A stretch of 64,000 bases of DNA, from assembly GCF_024171605.1 (NCBI RefSeq), contig NZ_JALKAA010000004.1:248001-312000 (forward strand), given 5' to 3'. A program made the translations under genes and the position numbers. Under the pieces are notes generated by a model. It saw only the letters and a list, made by a program, of their open reading frames with translations, was not told the origin of the DNA and did no database searches. The stretch comes from Pontibacter sp. HSC-36F09 (lineage in GTDB: Bacteria; Bacteroidota; Bacteroidia; Cytophagales; Hymenobacteraceae). How positions within the stretch are numbered: the first letter of the stretch is position 1; each line of letters begins with the position of its first letter. Below are positions 26,955-34,690 of this stretch, piece after piece.

Positions 26955-26993
26955 AAAATTCCGGAAGGGAAGGCCCCATCCGGAATTTTCGGG
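26955..26993 (-). terminator. Terminator after hemN
   Basis: Perfect 11-bp stem AAAATTCCGGA (26955-26965) and TCCGGAATTTT (26979-26989) with a 13-base loop. Read leftward it ends in TTTTGTTTTT. It begins about 55 bases after the hemN stop and 40 bases before the hemJ start. Confidence 0.8.
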
Positions 26994-27044
26994 CGGTTTA
27001 AAGTAACAATAAAAGCTTTAAACCATTTCTAAACTAAACTTATC

Positions 27045-28415
27045 TTAAACAGATTTACTGAAAATCGGTACGGTTAACTTGCTGGCCCACAGGCGCGCAT
27101 CCAGGCACATGGCAATATTGCGAACGAAAGGCTTACCGGCAGGCAGCACTTGTATGTCGTGGTTGCTGTACTCTACCAGGCCGTCGTCGGCGAGCGGTTG
27201 CAGGCGCATAAGGGCATCTACAAAATAAGGCAGTTCTTCAGCAGACCAGCTGGTGTAGTCGCGGCACATCAGGTTTTGGATGTGGGTACGCAGCAGCATG
27301 TCTTCGCCCGTCAGCTCGTGACCTTTCAGAATTGGCAGATGTCCGGTCAGAACAGCTTCTTCGTAGGCTTCCACTTCTTTGATATTCTGCATAAAGGCCG
27401 TGCCCGTGTCAGAGATGCTGGAGCAGCCCAGGCCGATCAGCAATTCGGTATGACGTGCGGTATAGCCCATGAAATTGCGGTGTAAAGTTCCGTTATCGGC
27501 CGCAATGCACAACTCATCTTCCGGCAGGGCGAAGTGGTCCATACCTGTTTCGATGTAGCCGGCCTCTTCCAGCATGGCTCTGCCGAGTTCGTACAGACCG
27601 CGTTTCACTTCCGGTGCCGGCAGGTCAGCCTCAGAATAGCGACGCTGGCCTTTGCTCTTCCAGGGCACGTGGGCGTAGCTGTAGAAGGCGATGCGCTCCG
27701 GACGCAGCTCTTTCACTTTCTCGATCGTCATGCGCACGCTCTCTGCAGTCTGGTGGGGTAGACCATAAATAATGTCGCCGTTGATAGAGTTATAGCCGAT
27801 TTCACGGGCGATGTCAAAAATTTCTTTTGTTTTGGCGAAGGTCTGGATGCGGTTGATCACGATCTGCACACGCGGGTCGAAGTCCTGTATACCTACGCTC
27901 AGTCTGCGGAAGCCCAGGTCATAAAGCACCTGCAGCTGCTCGCCATTGGTAGCGTTCGGATGCACCTCGATGCTGAAAGCCGCGTCGGGTGTCACTTCGG
28001 TAGGGGCCAGCAATCGCTCCAGCAGGTCTTTTAAATTGGCCGCACTGAAAAATGTTGGTGTGCCGCCACCCAGGTGAAGCTCCCTGATGCGTGGTTTCTC
28101 ATCAAAAAGCGCCAGGTACTGCTCCCATTCCTTCAGCAGGGTTTCCAGGTAGGGCGACTCTACTGCGTGGTTTTTGGTGATACGCTTGTTACAGCCGCAG
28201 TACGTGCACAGCTGCTCACAAAAGGGCAGGTGCAGGTATAGACTGATGCCTTCTTTTTTATTGGTAGCACGAAAAGCCTGCTGCACATGGCTCATCCAAC
28301 GCTCTTCGGTCAGGGGCTTTTCGTCCCAGAACGGCACGGTGGGGTAGCTGGTATAACGCGGCGAAGGTACATCGTACTTGGCCAGTAGTTCAGCGGGGGT
28401 GACAGCAGTTTTCAT
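27045..28415 (-). CDS. hemN: Oxygen-independent coproporphyrinogen III oxidase HemN
   Basis: A 456-residue radical SAM enzyme that decarboxylates two propionates of coproporphyrinogen III, giving protoporphyrinogen IX without oxygen. The iron-sulfur motif is CEQLCTYCGC (CxxxCxxCxC) near residues 66-75, as in true HemN rather than HemW. SAM-binding LGGGTPTF follows, and the N-terminal KYDVPSPRYTSYP is a HemN signature. Length matches E. coli HemN (457). A palindrome of the CRP/FNR type lies 85 bases upstream of the ATG, suggesting redox control. With the oxygen-using step next door (hemJ), the region covers two late steps of haem synthesis. Confidence 0.95.
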   Translation of the reverse strand: MKTAVTPAELLAKYDVPSPRYTSYPTVPFWDEKPLTEERWMSHVQQAFRATNKKEGISLYLHLPFCEQLCTYCGCNKRITKNHAVESPYLETLLKEWEQYLALFDEKPRIRELHLGGGTPTFFSAANLKDLLERLLAPTEVTPDAAFSIEVHPNATNGEQLQVLYDLGFRRLSVGIQDFDPRVQIVINRIQTFAKTKEIFDIAREIGYNSINGDIIYGLPHQTAESVRMTIEKVKELRPERIAFYSYAHVPWKSKGQRRYSEADLPAPEVKRGLYELGRAMLEEAGYIETGMDHFALPEDELCIAADNGTLHRNFMGYTARHTELLIGLGCSSISDTGTAFMQNIKEVEAYEEAVLTGHLPILKGHELTGEDMLLRTHIQNLMCRDYTSWSAEELPYFVDALMRLQPLADDGLVEYSNHDIQVLPAGKPFVRNIAMCLDARLWASKLTVPIFSKSV

Positions 28416-28499
28416 AATCGACTCTTCTTTATTCTATACCGAAGCAGACATCTGCTCCATTACGTTTACAAAGGTCGGGCACACAGACTGCCGAAGAAA

Positions 28500-28511
28500 T
28501 GACATTTGTCA
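28500..28511 (-). promoter_or_regulatory. Candidate CRP/FNR-family operator upstream of hemN
   Basis: The sequence TGACATTTGTCA is a perfect palindrome with the TGA-N6-TCA core of CRP/FNR-superfamily sites. It is centred about 90 bases upstream of the hemN ATG and about 140 upstream of the divergent PLP-enzyme gene. A second inverted repeat, GCAGA-CA-TCTGC, is at 28443-28454. HemN is a frequent target of oxygen- or NO-responsive FNR-like regulators; the assignment here is inference. Confidence 0.45.
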
Positions 28512-28644
28512 GTCAGCGTGTTTTTTCTGAAATTTCGGGCAGGGCAAAGGGATGATTTTTGTCATAAAAATGATTTTCCTGTTACAGGATCAGGTGCTAT
28601 ACCTGCCACGCAACTGCCTGCTATACCTGTTAAGCCAAATTACT

Positions 28645-29757
28645 ATGCTCGACCATATCACGCAAACCACGCTTTTGCTGGACGAAAAAAAGTGCCTCCA
28701 GAACATTGCCATGATGGCTGAAAAGGCCGCCCGCAACAATGTACGGCTGCGGCCGCATTACAAAACGCATCAGTCGGCGCAGGTCGGGGAGTGGTTCCGG
28801 GAAGCAGGCACAACGGGCATCACAGTGTCTTCGCTCAAAATGGCGCGCTACTTTGCCTCTCATGGCTGGACTGATATACTGGTGGCTATACCTGTGAACA
28901 TCCGGGAGATGGCGTTGGTAAATGAACTGGCTGCTAAAGTGCAGTTGCATCTGGTGGCCGTGAACATCGAAACGGTGCAGGCGCTGGCAGAAGAATTACA
29001 ACACCCGGTTAACCTCTGGCTCAAGATCGATACCGGCTACCACCGCACGGGCATCCTGCCGCACAGTCACGATGAACTCGATGCGATAGTTACACTGGTG
29101 GAACAAAGCGACTTGCTGCAGTTCACAGGCGTGCTCGCCCACGACGGCCATACCTACAAACAAACCGATGCCGATGCCATTCGCACCATCCACCACACCA
29201 CTGTTTTCCTCCTGAACCTGGTCCGCGACAGGTATAAGGCCCGCTTCCCATCGCTGAAGGTATCGATAGGGGACACGCCTTCGTTTAGTATTTTGCAGCA
29301 TTTCAGCGGGGTAGACGAGATCAGGCCGGGCAATTATGTTTTTTACGACCTCACTCAGCAGCACATTGGCTCCTGCAATTTCGGACAGATAGCAGTGTGT
29401 ATGGCTTGTCCGGTCATCGCCAAACACCCGGAGCGCAACGAGATCATCGTGCATGGTGGTAGTGTACATTTCTCTAAAGACAGCCTGGCCGCGGCAGATG
29501 GTTCTCTGATCTATGGGCGTGTGGTGGAATTGTCCGAAAACGGCTGGTCAGAGCCCCTGGAAGGTATAGAGGTGGTGTCGCTTTCGCAGGAGCACGGCAC
29601 GCTGCGCGCCAGCGAAGCACTCTTCGACAGGTATAAGATCGGTGATCTGATAGGTATACTACCGGTCCACTCCTGTCTGACTGCCGATGTGATGGGAAGT
29701 TATACCAGACTGGACGGCAAACGACTAGAGCATCTGTCAGGTATAGGGCAGGTATAA
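28645..29757 (+). CDS. D-threonine aldolase/DSD1-like PLP enzyme
   Basis: A 370-residue protein of the alanine-racemase-fold group (D-threonine aldolase, D-serine dehydratase). PLP Lys is in RPHYKTHQ near residue 40. The N-terminal TIM barrel (to about 245) and C-terminal beta domain (HGGSVHFSKD, LRASEA, IGILPVHSC, where the His and Cys may bind metal) are intact. The frame is open upstream to an ATG at 28552, but those 31 residues come from motif-rich leader sequence, so the ATG at 28645 (MLDHITQTTLLLDEKK) is chosen. The last codons, GGT ATA GGG CAG GTA TAA, come from two adjacent copies of the dispersed motif, which supplies the stop codon. Confidence 0.88.
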   Translation: MLDHITQTTLLLDEKKCLQNIAMMAEKAARNNVRLRPHYKTHQSAQVGEWFREAGTTGITVSSLKMARYFASHGWTDILVAIPVNIREMALVNELAAKVQLHLVAVNIETVQALAEELQHPVNLWLKIDTGYHRTGILPHSHDELDAIVTLVEQSDLLQFTGVLAHDGHTYKQTDADAIRTIHHTTVFLLNLVRDRYKARFPSLKVSIGDTPSFSILQHFSGVDEIRPGNYVFYDLTQQHIGSCNFGQIAVCMACPVIAKHPERNEIIVHGGSVHFSKDSLAAADGSLIYGRVVELSENGWSEPLEGIEVVSLSQEHGTLRASEALFDRYKIGDLIGILPVHSCLTADVMGSYTRLDGKRLEHLSGIGQV

Positions 29758-29824
29758 GTTAGCTTAATGATGGCTATACCTGTAGCCGGTGCCTGACGGA
29801 ATTTAGCTATAAGCACGGGTCTTT

Positions 29825-30688
29825 TTACAGGCGGATGAGAACTCCGTATACTCCCTGCACTACACCCGCCATTTTGTCGAAGTCGAGCGTGTCGATGGTG
29901 TCGCTGGTCTGGTGGTAGTGCGGATTGCGCAGGAAGGACGAGTCGTTGATCATGATGGCGTTGATGTTGTACTTCCAGTAGTTACGGTGGTCGGAGAGGC
30001 CCGCCAGCCCGAAGCTAGCCGGTAGATTTACCGACTGCACATCGATGTCGGTATGCTGGCGCATGAGGTCACGCACTTGTTGGGTATAGGTTTCCTGGCC
30101 TGTTTTGCCGACCACGACGATGAAATTGCCGGTATGAGGGTAATGTTTAGCCAGTTCTGAATCCGGAAACTTCTGTGAATGAGGTTCATCTGAAAAGTAA
30201 CCGATCATTTCATAGCAGATCATGGCGCGCACCTTTATTTTCTGCTCATGCAGTTTTCGGGCGTGCACGGCACTGCCCATGTCCTCACTGGCAAAGTAGG
30301 GCGGCTCCTCCAAACAATAGGCGACCAGTTCGATATCATGCTGTAGCGGTGGTTTGTGCTGGTGCAGGAGCCGGGCAGTTTCGAGCAAGCCGGCCACACC
30401 GCTGGCGTTGTCATCGGCGCCGGGCTGCTCGCCACATACATCATAATGTGCTCCCACCACAATGCGTTCGGCACTACTGTTGCCCTTAAACAGGGCCACC
30501 ACATTTTTGTAGGTCCTGTTATCGACTTTAAAGGACTGCTCCCTAACCTCACATTCCAACTGCTCCAATTCACCTTTGATGTACCGGACTGCCTCCTTCA
30601 ATGCCTCCAGGTTCCGGTAGTTCCGTGCCGGTTTTATACCTGTCAGCTTCCCCACATCCCGGTAAAGTCGCTCTCTGCTGTTTTTCAT
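29825..30688 (-). CDS. M28-family zinc aminopeptidase
   Basis: A 287-residue metallopeptidase. The co-catalytic zinc site shows His in VVGAHYD, bridging Asp in PGADDNASG, catalytic Glu-Glu in YCLEEPPYF, an Asp/Glu strand near DMGS, and the last His in GLSDHRNYW. No signal peptide is seen, which is unusual as many relatives are secreted. It may act on cytoplasmic peptides. It converges with the PLP-enzyme gene (67 bases between stops) and is divergent from the lysozyme gene. Confidence 0.9.
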   Translation of the reverse strand: MKNSRERLYRDVGKLTGIKPARNYRNLEALKEAVRYIKGELEQLECEVREQSFKVDNRTYKNVVALFKGNSSAERIVVGAHYDVCGEQPGADDNASGVAGLLETARLLHQHKPPLQHDIELVAYCLEEPPYFASEDMGSAVHARKLHEQKIKVRAMICYEMIGYFSDEPHSQKFPDSELAKHYPHTGNFIVVVGKTGQETYTQQVRDLMRQHTDIDVQSVNLPASFGLAGLSDHRNYWKYNINAIMINDSSFLRNPHYHQTSDTIDTLDFDKMAGVVQGVYGVLIRL

Positions 30689-30854
30689 ACCATCACTTTC
30701 TTGTAGACTACCTTTTACGATATTAGCAAATTCTGTTTGGCCAGAAACTCAGGATAGCAGTCCGGGATATTCTCATAAGTTTCGCTAAGGTATAGTCTGC
30801 TTGGTCGGCAATCTTTTTTAACCTCACCTATACCTTCCATTTGCATGAAAGGCA

Positions 30855-30862
30855 TATCTTTG
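30855..30862 (+). promoter_or_regulatory. Bacteroidota-type -7 box of the lysozyme gene
   Basis: TATCTTTG matches TAnnTTTG exactly and lies 18 bases before the ATG at 30881. It is downstream of the alternative ATG at 30845, which argues for the later start. A TTTG is present at 30840-30843 but is too close to be a normal -33 element. Confidence 0.5.
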
Positions 30863-30880
30863 CTTCCCCCGCAACAAACC

Positions 30881-31762
30881 ATGAGCACCGTTAAAACGCC
30901 CGCACCACTAAAGCCCATCAAGGCGCCCAAGAAGGCCACGCAGGCCCCAAAGGCGCCACGTGCTGCGCCTAAGCGGAAAAAAGGGAAGAAGAAGCAGTCC
31001 AAACTACCCTTCTGGATCGGAGTTGGGGTAGTGGCGGCTATTGGTTTGCTGGTACTCTACGTGGAGTTCTTCCGGGAAAAGGAGCAGCCCATCTGGCCGG
31101 ATGGGCACAGCCCGCTCGGCAATACCATACTAGGTATAGACGTGTCCAAATACCAACGTAAGATCCATTGGGAGAAGGTGCGCGACAACGATGTATCCTT
31201 TGCCTTTATCAAAGCCACCGAAGGCGTAAAGCTGAAAGACAGTCACTACGAACGCAACTGGGAGGGAACGCAGGAAGTGGGCATCATCCGGGGAGCCTAC
31301 CACTTTTACCGGCCCAACGTGTCGCCGGAGGAGCAGGCCCGCAACTTCATCCAGACCGTGGTGCTGCAGCCCGGCGACCTGCCCCCCGTGCTGGATGTGG
31401 AGGTGCGCGGCAAGCAGCCACTCAACCATTTCCGGGGCGATATTAAAGAATGGCTGGTGCACGTGGAGCGGGCCTATGGCGTAAAACCCATCATCTATAC
31501 CGGGTACAGCTTTTATAAGGATTACCTGGAGGGCTTCTTTGATGAATACACCCTCTGGATTGCGCACTACAATGTGAAAGAGCTGCAAATGCAGCGCACC
31601 GACCGGGCCCTGCTTTCATTCTGGCAGCACACTGACCGCGGCGTGATCGAAGGTATAAGAGGACCTGTGGACTGCAATATCTTCTACGGCACCAAAAAAG
31701 AGATACTGAAGTTGTGCATCCAACCGAAAGAACCTGCCAAAACAGCAAAGGCGCAACGATAA
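30881..31762 (+). CDS. Membrane-anchored GH25 lysozyme
   Basis: A 293-residue muramidase. A Pro/Lys/Ala-rich cytoplasmic start (about residues 1-42, very basic at its end) leads into one membrane helix (about 43-63), so the enzyme is anchored with its catalytic domain outside. The GH25 domain (about 83-280) carries GIDVSKYQ (first catalytic Asp), the VLDVE strand with the second Asp/Glu pair, and IYTGYSFY plus WQHTDRG typical of the family. It cleaves the beta-1,4 bond between N-acetylmuramic acid and N-acetylglucosamine. The frame also contains an ATG at 30845; the -7 box favours 30881. The last codons lie within a 23-bp perfect hairpin. Confidence 0.9.
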   Translation: MSTVKTPAPLKPIKAPKKATQAPKAPRAAPKRKKGKKKQSKLPFWIGVGVVAAIGLLVLYVEFFREKEQPIWPDGHSPLGNTILGIDVSKYQRKIHWEKVRDNDVSFAFIKATEGVKLKDSHYERNWEGTQEVGIIRGAYHFYRPNVSPEEQARNFIQTVVLQPGDLPPVLDVEVRGKQPLNHFRGDIKEWLVHVERAYGVKPIIYTGYSFYKDYLEGFFDEYTLWIAHYNVKELQMQRTDRALLSFWQHTDRGVIEGIRGPVDCNIFYGTKKEILKLCIQPKEPAKTAKAQR

Positions 31763-31787
31763 GCTGCGCCTTTGCTGTTTTGGCAGG
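31733..31787. terminator. 23-bp perfect inverted repeat over the end of the lysozyme gene
   Basis: The arms are 31733-31755 and 31765-31787, fully complementary, with a 9-base loop (ACGATAAGC) that contains the TAA stop of the lysozyme gene. The inner bases are GGCGCA and TGCGCC. A copy of CTATACCTG follows directly at 31788. There is only a short T-run (GTTTT inside the arm), so it may protect RNA 3' ends or work for both convergent genes. Confidence 0.75.
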
Positions 31788-31861
31788 CTATACCTGCTTT
31801 CAGAATTTTGTCAGGATTTCCGATTTAGGTACACATTGCCTAAACGGGAAGCTATACCTGC

Positions 31862-32602
31862 TTACCAATCAGTATTCCAACGGTTCTGAGCCGTGTTGAA
31901 TTCACGTGAGCGGTTCTGACGATCGCGGTCCCTGCTGGTTTGGCTGCCTGACTGCAGGTAGCCGCTCGAGCCGTAGTCGCCTTCGCCATACCTGCTACGG
32001 GATGCGCGGTTGTAACCACTGCCCATGTAGTTGCCCTGATCATCGCCGTAGTTGGAGCTGTAGTAGTCGTCGCGCTCAAAGTCGTAGCGCTCCTGCCCGC
32101 CACGGCCCTCAAAACGGCGTGACACCTCGTGTCCATACAAGTCTTCTCGGTCGGCGCCATAGCGGTTGTGGCGGCTGTAGTCCCGGCTTTCTTCGCGGTA
32201 GCCGCGATTGCCCATCGATCCTCTGCCTTCACTGCCATACCTGCCCTGCGAGCCCATGCCGCTGTCGAAGGGGTGACTAGAATCATGATGGCCGCCTCTG
32301 CTGTCCCCAAAGCCCTGGGCACCACCGTAGCTGCCCATGTTGCCGTAGTTGTGGGAGGTGCTGTAGGTGTTGCTGTCGGTGATGTTGGCGTTGGAATAGT
32401 TGCGCGACCCGCCGCGTTCATTGCCCTGGTTGCCCCAGGTGCCCTGGTAGCTCTCGTTACCATAGCCGCCGTGCGCAGCGGAGCCGTAGTCGTCAAATCG
32501 ATAACCGCTGTCCTGTTCCGGATGACGGTATCGTTCCGAGCGATGGGTATGGAAACCTCCTTCGTGGCGGTCGTAATCCCGGTCTGATGAGTGTCTGTTC
32601 AT
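31862..32602 (-). CDS. Low-complexity Gly/Tyr/Arg/Ser-rich protein
   Basis: A 246-residue polypeptide made almost wholly of Gly, Ser, Tyr, Arg, Asp, Asn and His (for example YRHPEQDSGYRFDDYG and GGHHDSSHPFDSG). No signal peptide, helix or known domain is seen. Such composition is that of disordered, phase-separating or RNA-binding sequences. A second leftward frame (31852-32496) is also open but reads as Ala/Thr-rich nonsense, as expected from the skewed codons of the real frame. I prefer this frame because of its ATG with a free upstream region and its balanced composition. Function unknown. It lies between the lysozyme hairpin and the GT2 gene on the same strand. Confidence 0.7.
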   Translation of the reverse strand: MNRHSSDRDYDRHEGGFHTHRSERYRHPEQDSGYRFDDYGSAAHGGYGNESYQGTWGNQGNERGGSRNYSNANITDSNTYSTSHNYGNMGSYGGAQGFGDSRGGHHDSSHPFDSGMGSQGRYGSEGRGSMGNRGYREESRDYSRHNRYGADREDLYGHEVSRRFEGRGGQERYDFERDDYYSSNYGDDQGNYMGSGYNRASRSRYGEGDYGSSGYLQSGSQTSRDRDRQNRSREFNTAQNRWNTDW

Positions 32603-32687
32603 AGTTCTAAGTTTTAGCGTTTTACATCAATACACTATCCTTATAAACGGGAGCGAACCTCAACTGTTGGGTAATTTGTGACCGGAC

Positions 32688-34499
32688 TTAGTGAGGAGTG
32701 GTCAGCAGGTTGGCAGGAAGGATCGTATGGGTGCGAGACCCTGACTTGACAGGCTTTTGTACGAGGGGCTTGTCCTGCTGCTGGGAGGTGTTATACGGTT
32801 TGTATCCAAATAACAGGAAGCTGGTCGAGACGGCCACGGACACCATGGTAATGACAATGGCCACGTACCGGATGCCGTCGTAGAAACTGTGCCGCGTACG
32901 CCAGATGGCTAGCCGGAGCGGCTGCAACACAGGCTGCAGGGCATTGGCGTGCAATACATTGTGGCGTACCCACTGTATGAACTTTTCCTGCCCGATCACC
33001 ACAACCGAACCCAGTATACTGATGTTCACAAGCGAGAACATGGCCATCATCTGCACATAGGGGTTGGTATACAGGTGCCCGTACAGGTGCTGGCTGTAGG
33101 CGATTGCTCCAAGCATCAATCCGATCATTAGGATGTTAGGCAGGCTCAGCAGCCAGTTGTTTTTCGGTTTGTCGTCTTTGGGCGTTGGAATATAGGGCAC
33201 CTTCACCCGGAAAATAGAGTAGATGAGCCCCAGCAGGAAAATCCACCAGGTGCCGGTGCGCAGAATGCCGCCGAACAGGTGGAAGCCCTTCTCATTTTTC
33301 TCGTGGTACCAGCGCTGCGCATACTGCCGGATGGCAATGGAGATGAGGAAAAACGGCGTGAACATGATCAGAAACTCACCCAGCGAGACATACCACGGAA
33401 ACTCTGCCATGATCAGGGCCAGCGAAGGAATCAGGAAGTCGATCAGGTTGAACACTCCGAAGAGGTAGTAGAATGGGAGTGTACCGTAGTGGATGCGCTG
33501 CCGCCAGGTGAAGCGGCTGAACAGCTTGGGGTATACCGTGAAAAGCAGCTCAAACGTGCCGCGGCTCCACTTTACCTGCTGTTTGTAGTAAGCTGAAAGG
33601 GTACCAGGTACCAGGCCACGGTTCAGGATCTTGGGAACGTAAACTGATTTCCAGCCCTCGGCATGCAACTGCATGGCGGTGTGCATGTCTTCGGCCAGAC
33701 CAGCAGCATGTCCGCCTATGCTGTCGAGGGCGCTGCGACGGAAGGTGCAGTTGGCGCCAATGGCCTGTGCCGTGCCGTGGGCATTCATGCCCATCATCAT
33801 CGGGCCGTAGAAATTGTAGGTCTGCTCGGCCGCGCCATAGGCCACCAGGCTTTCCTTTTGGTTGTAATAGGCCTGCACGCACTGCACATAACCTATTTCA
33901 GGGTCTTCAAAGTAAGGCAGCACCTCATCCAGAAACTCGGGAACGGGCACGTGGTCCGGGTCCAGCACCAGGCAGATATCGCCGGTGGCCTGCTTCAGGG
34001 CATTATTAATGTTGCCGGCTTTGGCATTGATCTTCTGGGTACGGGTAACGTGGATCACGCCCAGACGCGCGCATTCCTTCCGCAGAAACGGATCATCGGC
34101 CTCGTCGCAAAGGTAGGTGGTGTGCGGGTAGCGGATGCGCTGAATGGCCTCCAGTGTGTTGATGATCATGTCGTAGGGCTCGCCGGGGCAGAAAGTAGTG
34201 AGCACATCGACCTTAAACTTAGTGCGCAGTTTGGGCTTTACCGGAACGCTCACATCGAAGTAGTGGTACCACTCATGCAGGGTGCGGAGGAGTTTGAAAC
34301 CCAGCGCAGTCGTCAGCATGATGTAGAGTGGCAGGTAGCCGATATGGTCTTTATCGATGAACCAGTAAAGAAAAAGTACCATCGTGATGAGGCCCATCAC
34401 GATCATCAGCCGGATTGTCAGGATATCTTTCTGTTTGGGAACAACGCCGGGAATAGAAGCTTGCTGCACTTTCGGATTACTGGCAGGAATGTTATACAT
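32688..34499 (-). CDS. Cellulose-synthase-like family 2 glycosyltransferase
   Basis: A 603-residue processive membrane glycosyltransferase. Two helices at about residues 28-70 precede the GT-A domain. The motifs are: DEADDPF (first Asp), DPDHVPVP (DxD, near residue 178), LAEDMHTA (catalytic TED-type Asp) and QQVKWSRG (near 303, in place of QxxRW). About five helices follow (340-560). It is shorter than BcsA and lacks a visible PilZ domain (no RxxxR - DxSxxG), so c-di-GMP control is not evident. It probably polymerises and extrudes a beta-glucan or similar polysaccharide. It is divergent from a glycoside hydrolase gene, a typical synthase-hydrolase pairing. Confidence 0.92.
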   Translation of the reverse strand: MYNIPASNPKVQQASIPGVVPKQKDILTIRLMIVMGLITMVLFLYWFIDKDHIGYLPLYIMLTTALGFKLLRTLHEWYHYFDVSVPVKPKLRTKFKVDVLTTFCPGEPYDMIINTLEAIQRIRYPHTTYLCDEADDPFLRKECARLGVIHVTRTQKINAKAGNINNALKQATGDICLVLDPDHVPVPEFLDEVLPYFEDPEIGYVQCVQAYYNQKESLVAYGAAEQTYNFYGPMMMGMNAHGTAQAIGANCTFRRSALDSIGGHAAGLAEDMHTAMQLHAEGWKSVYVPKILNRGLVPGTLSAYYKQQVKWSRGTFELLFTVYPKLFSRFTWRQRIHYGTLPFYYLFGVFNLIDFLIPSLALIMAEFPWYVSLGEFLIMFTPFFLISIAIRQYAQRWYHEKNEKGFHLFGGILRTGTWWIFLLGLIYSIFRVKVPYIPTPKDDKPKNNWLLSLPNILMIGLMLGAIAYSQHLYGHLYTNPYVQMMAMFSLVNISILGSVVVIGQEKFIQWVRHNVLHANALQPVLQPLRLAIWRTRHSFYDGIRYVAIVITMVSVAVSTSFLLFGYKPYNTSQQQDKPLVQKPVKSGSRTHTILPANLLTTPH

Positions 34500-34690
34500 C
34501 AGTAAAAGGGGTCGTGTATTATCTTAGGGGTGGCTTACTTATCATGCAAGTGCTGTTATGTATGATTCGGGGTTGCCTGGCACAATAACATCTGAAGTTT
34601 ATACTCGTATTAGCCTCAAAAGTTCTATTGCTTTACCCGGAATTTTATCACACATACCCCGCTACATCCGACTATATGTTCACCCACAGT

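Noticed and set aside
31852..32496. Alternative leftward Ala/Thr-rich frame over the low-complexity gene
   Set aside because: It overlaps the Gly/Tyr/Arg frame nearly completely and is the expected out-of-frame reading of skewed codons. Not fully excluded without expression data.
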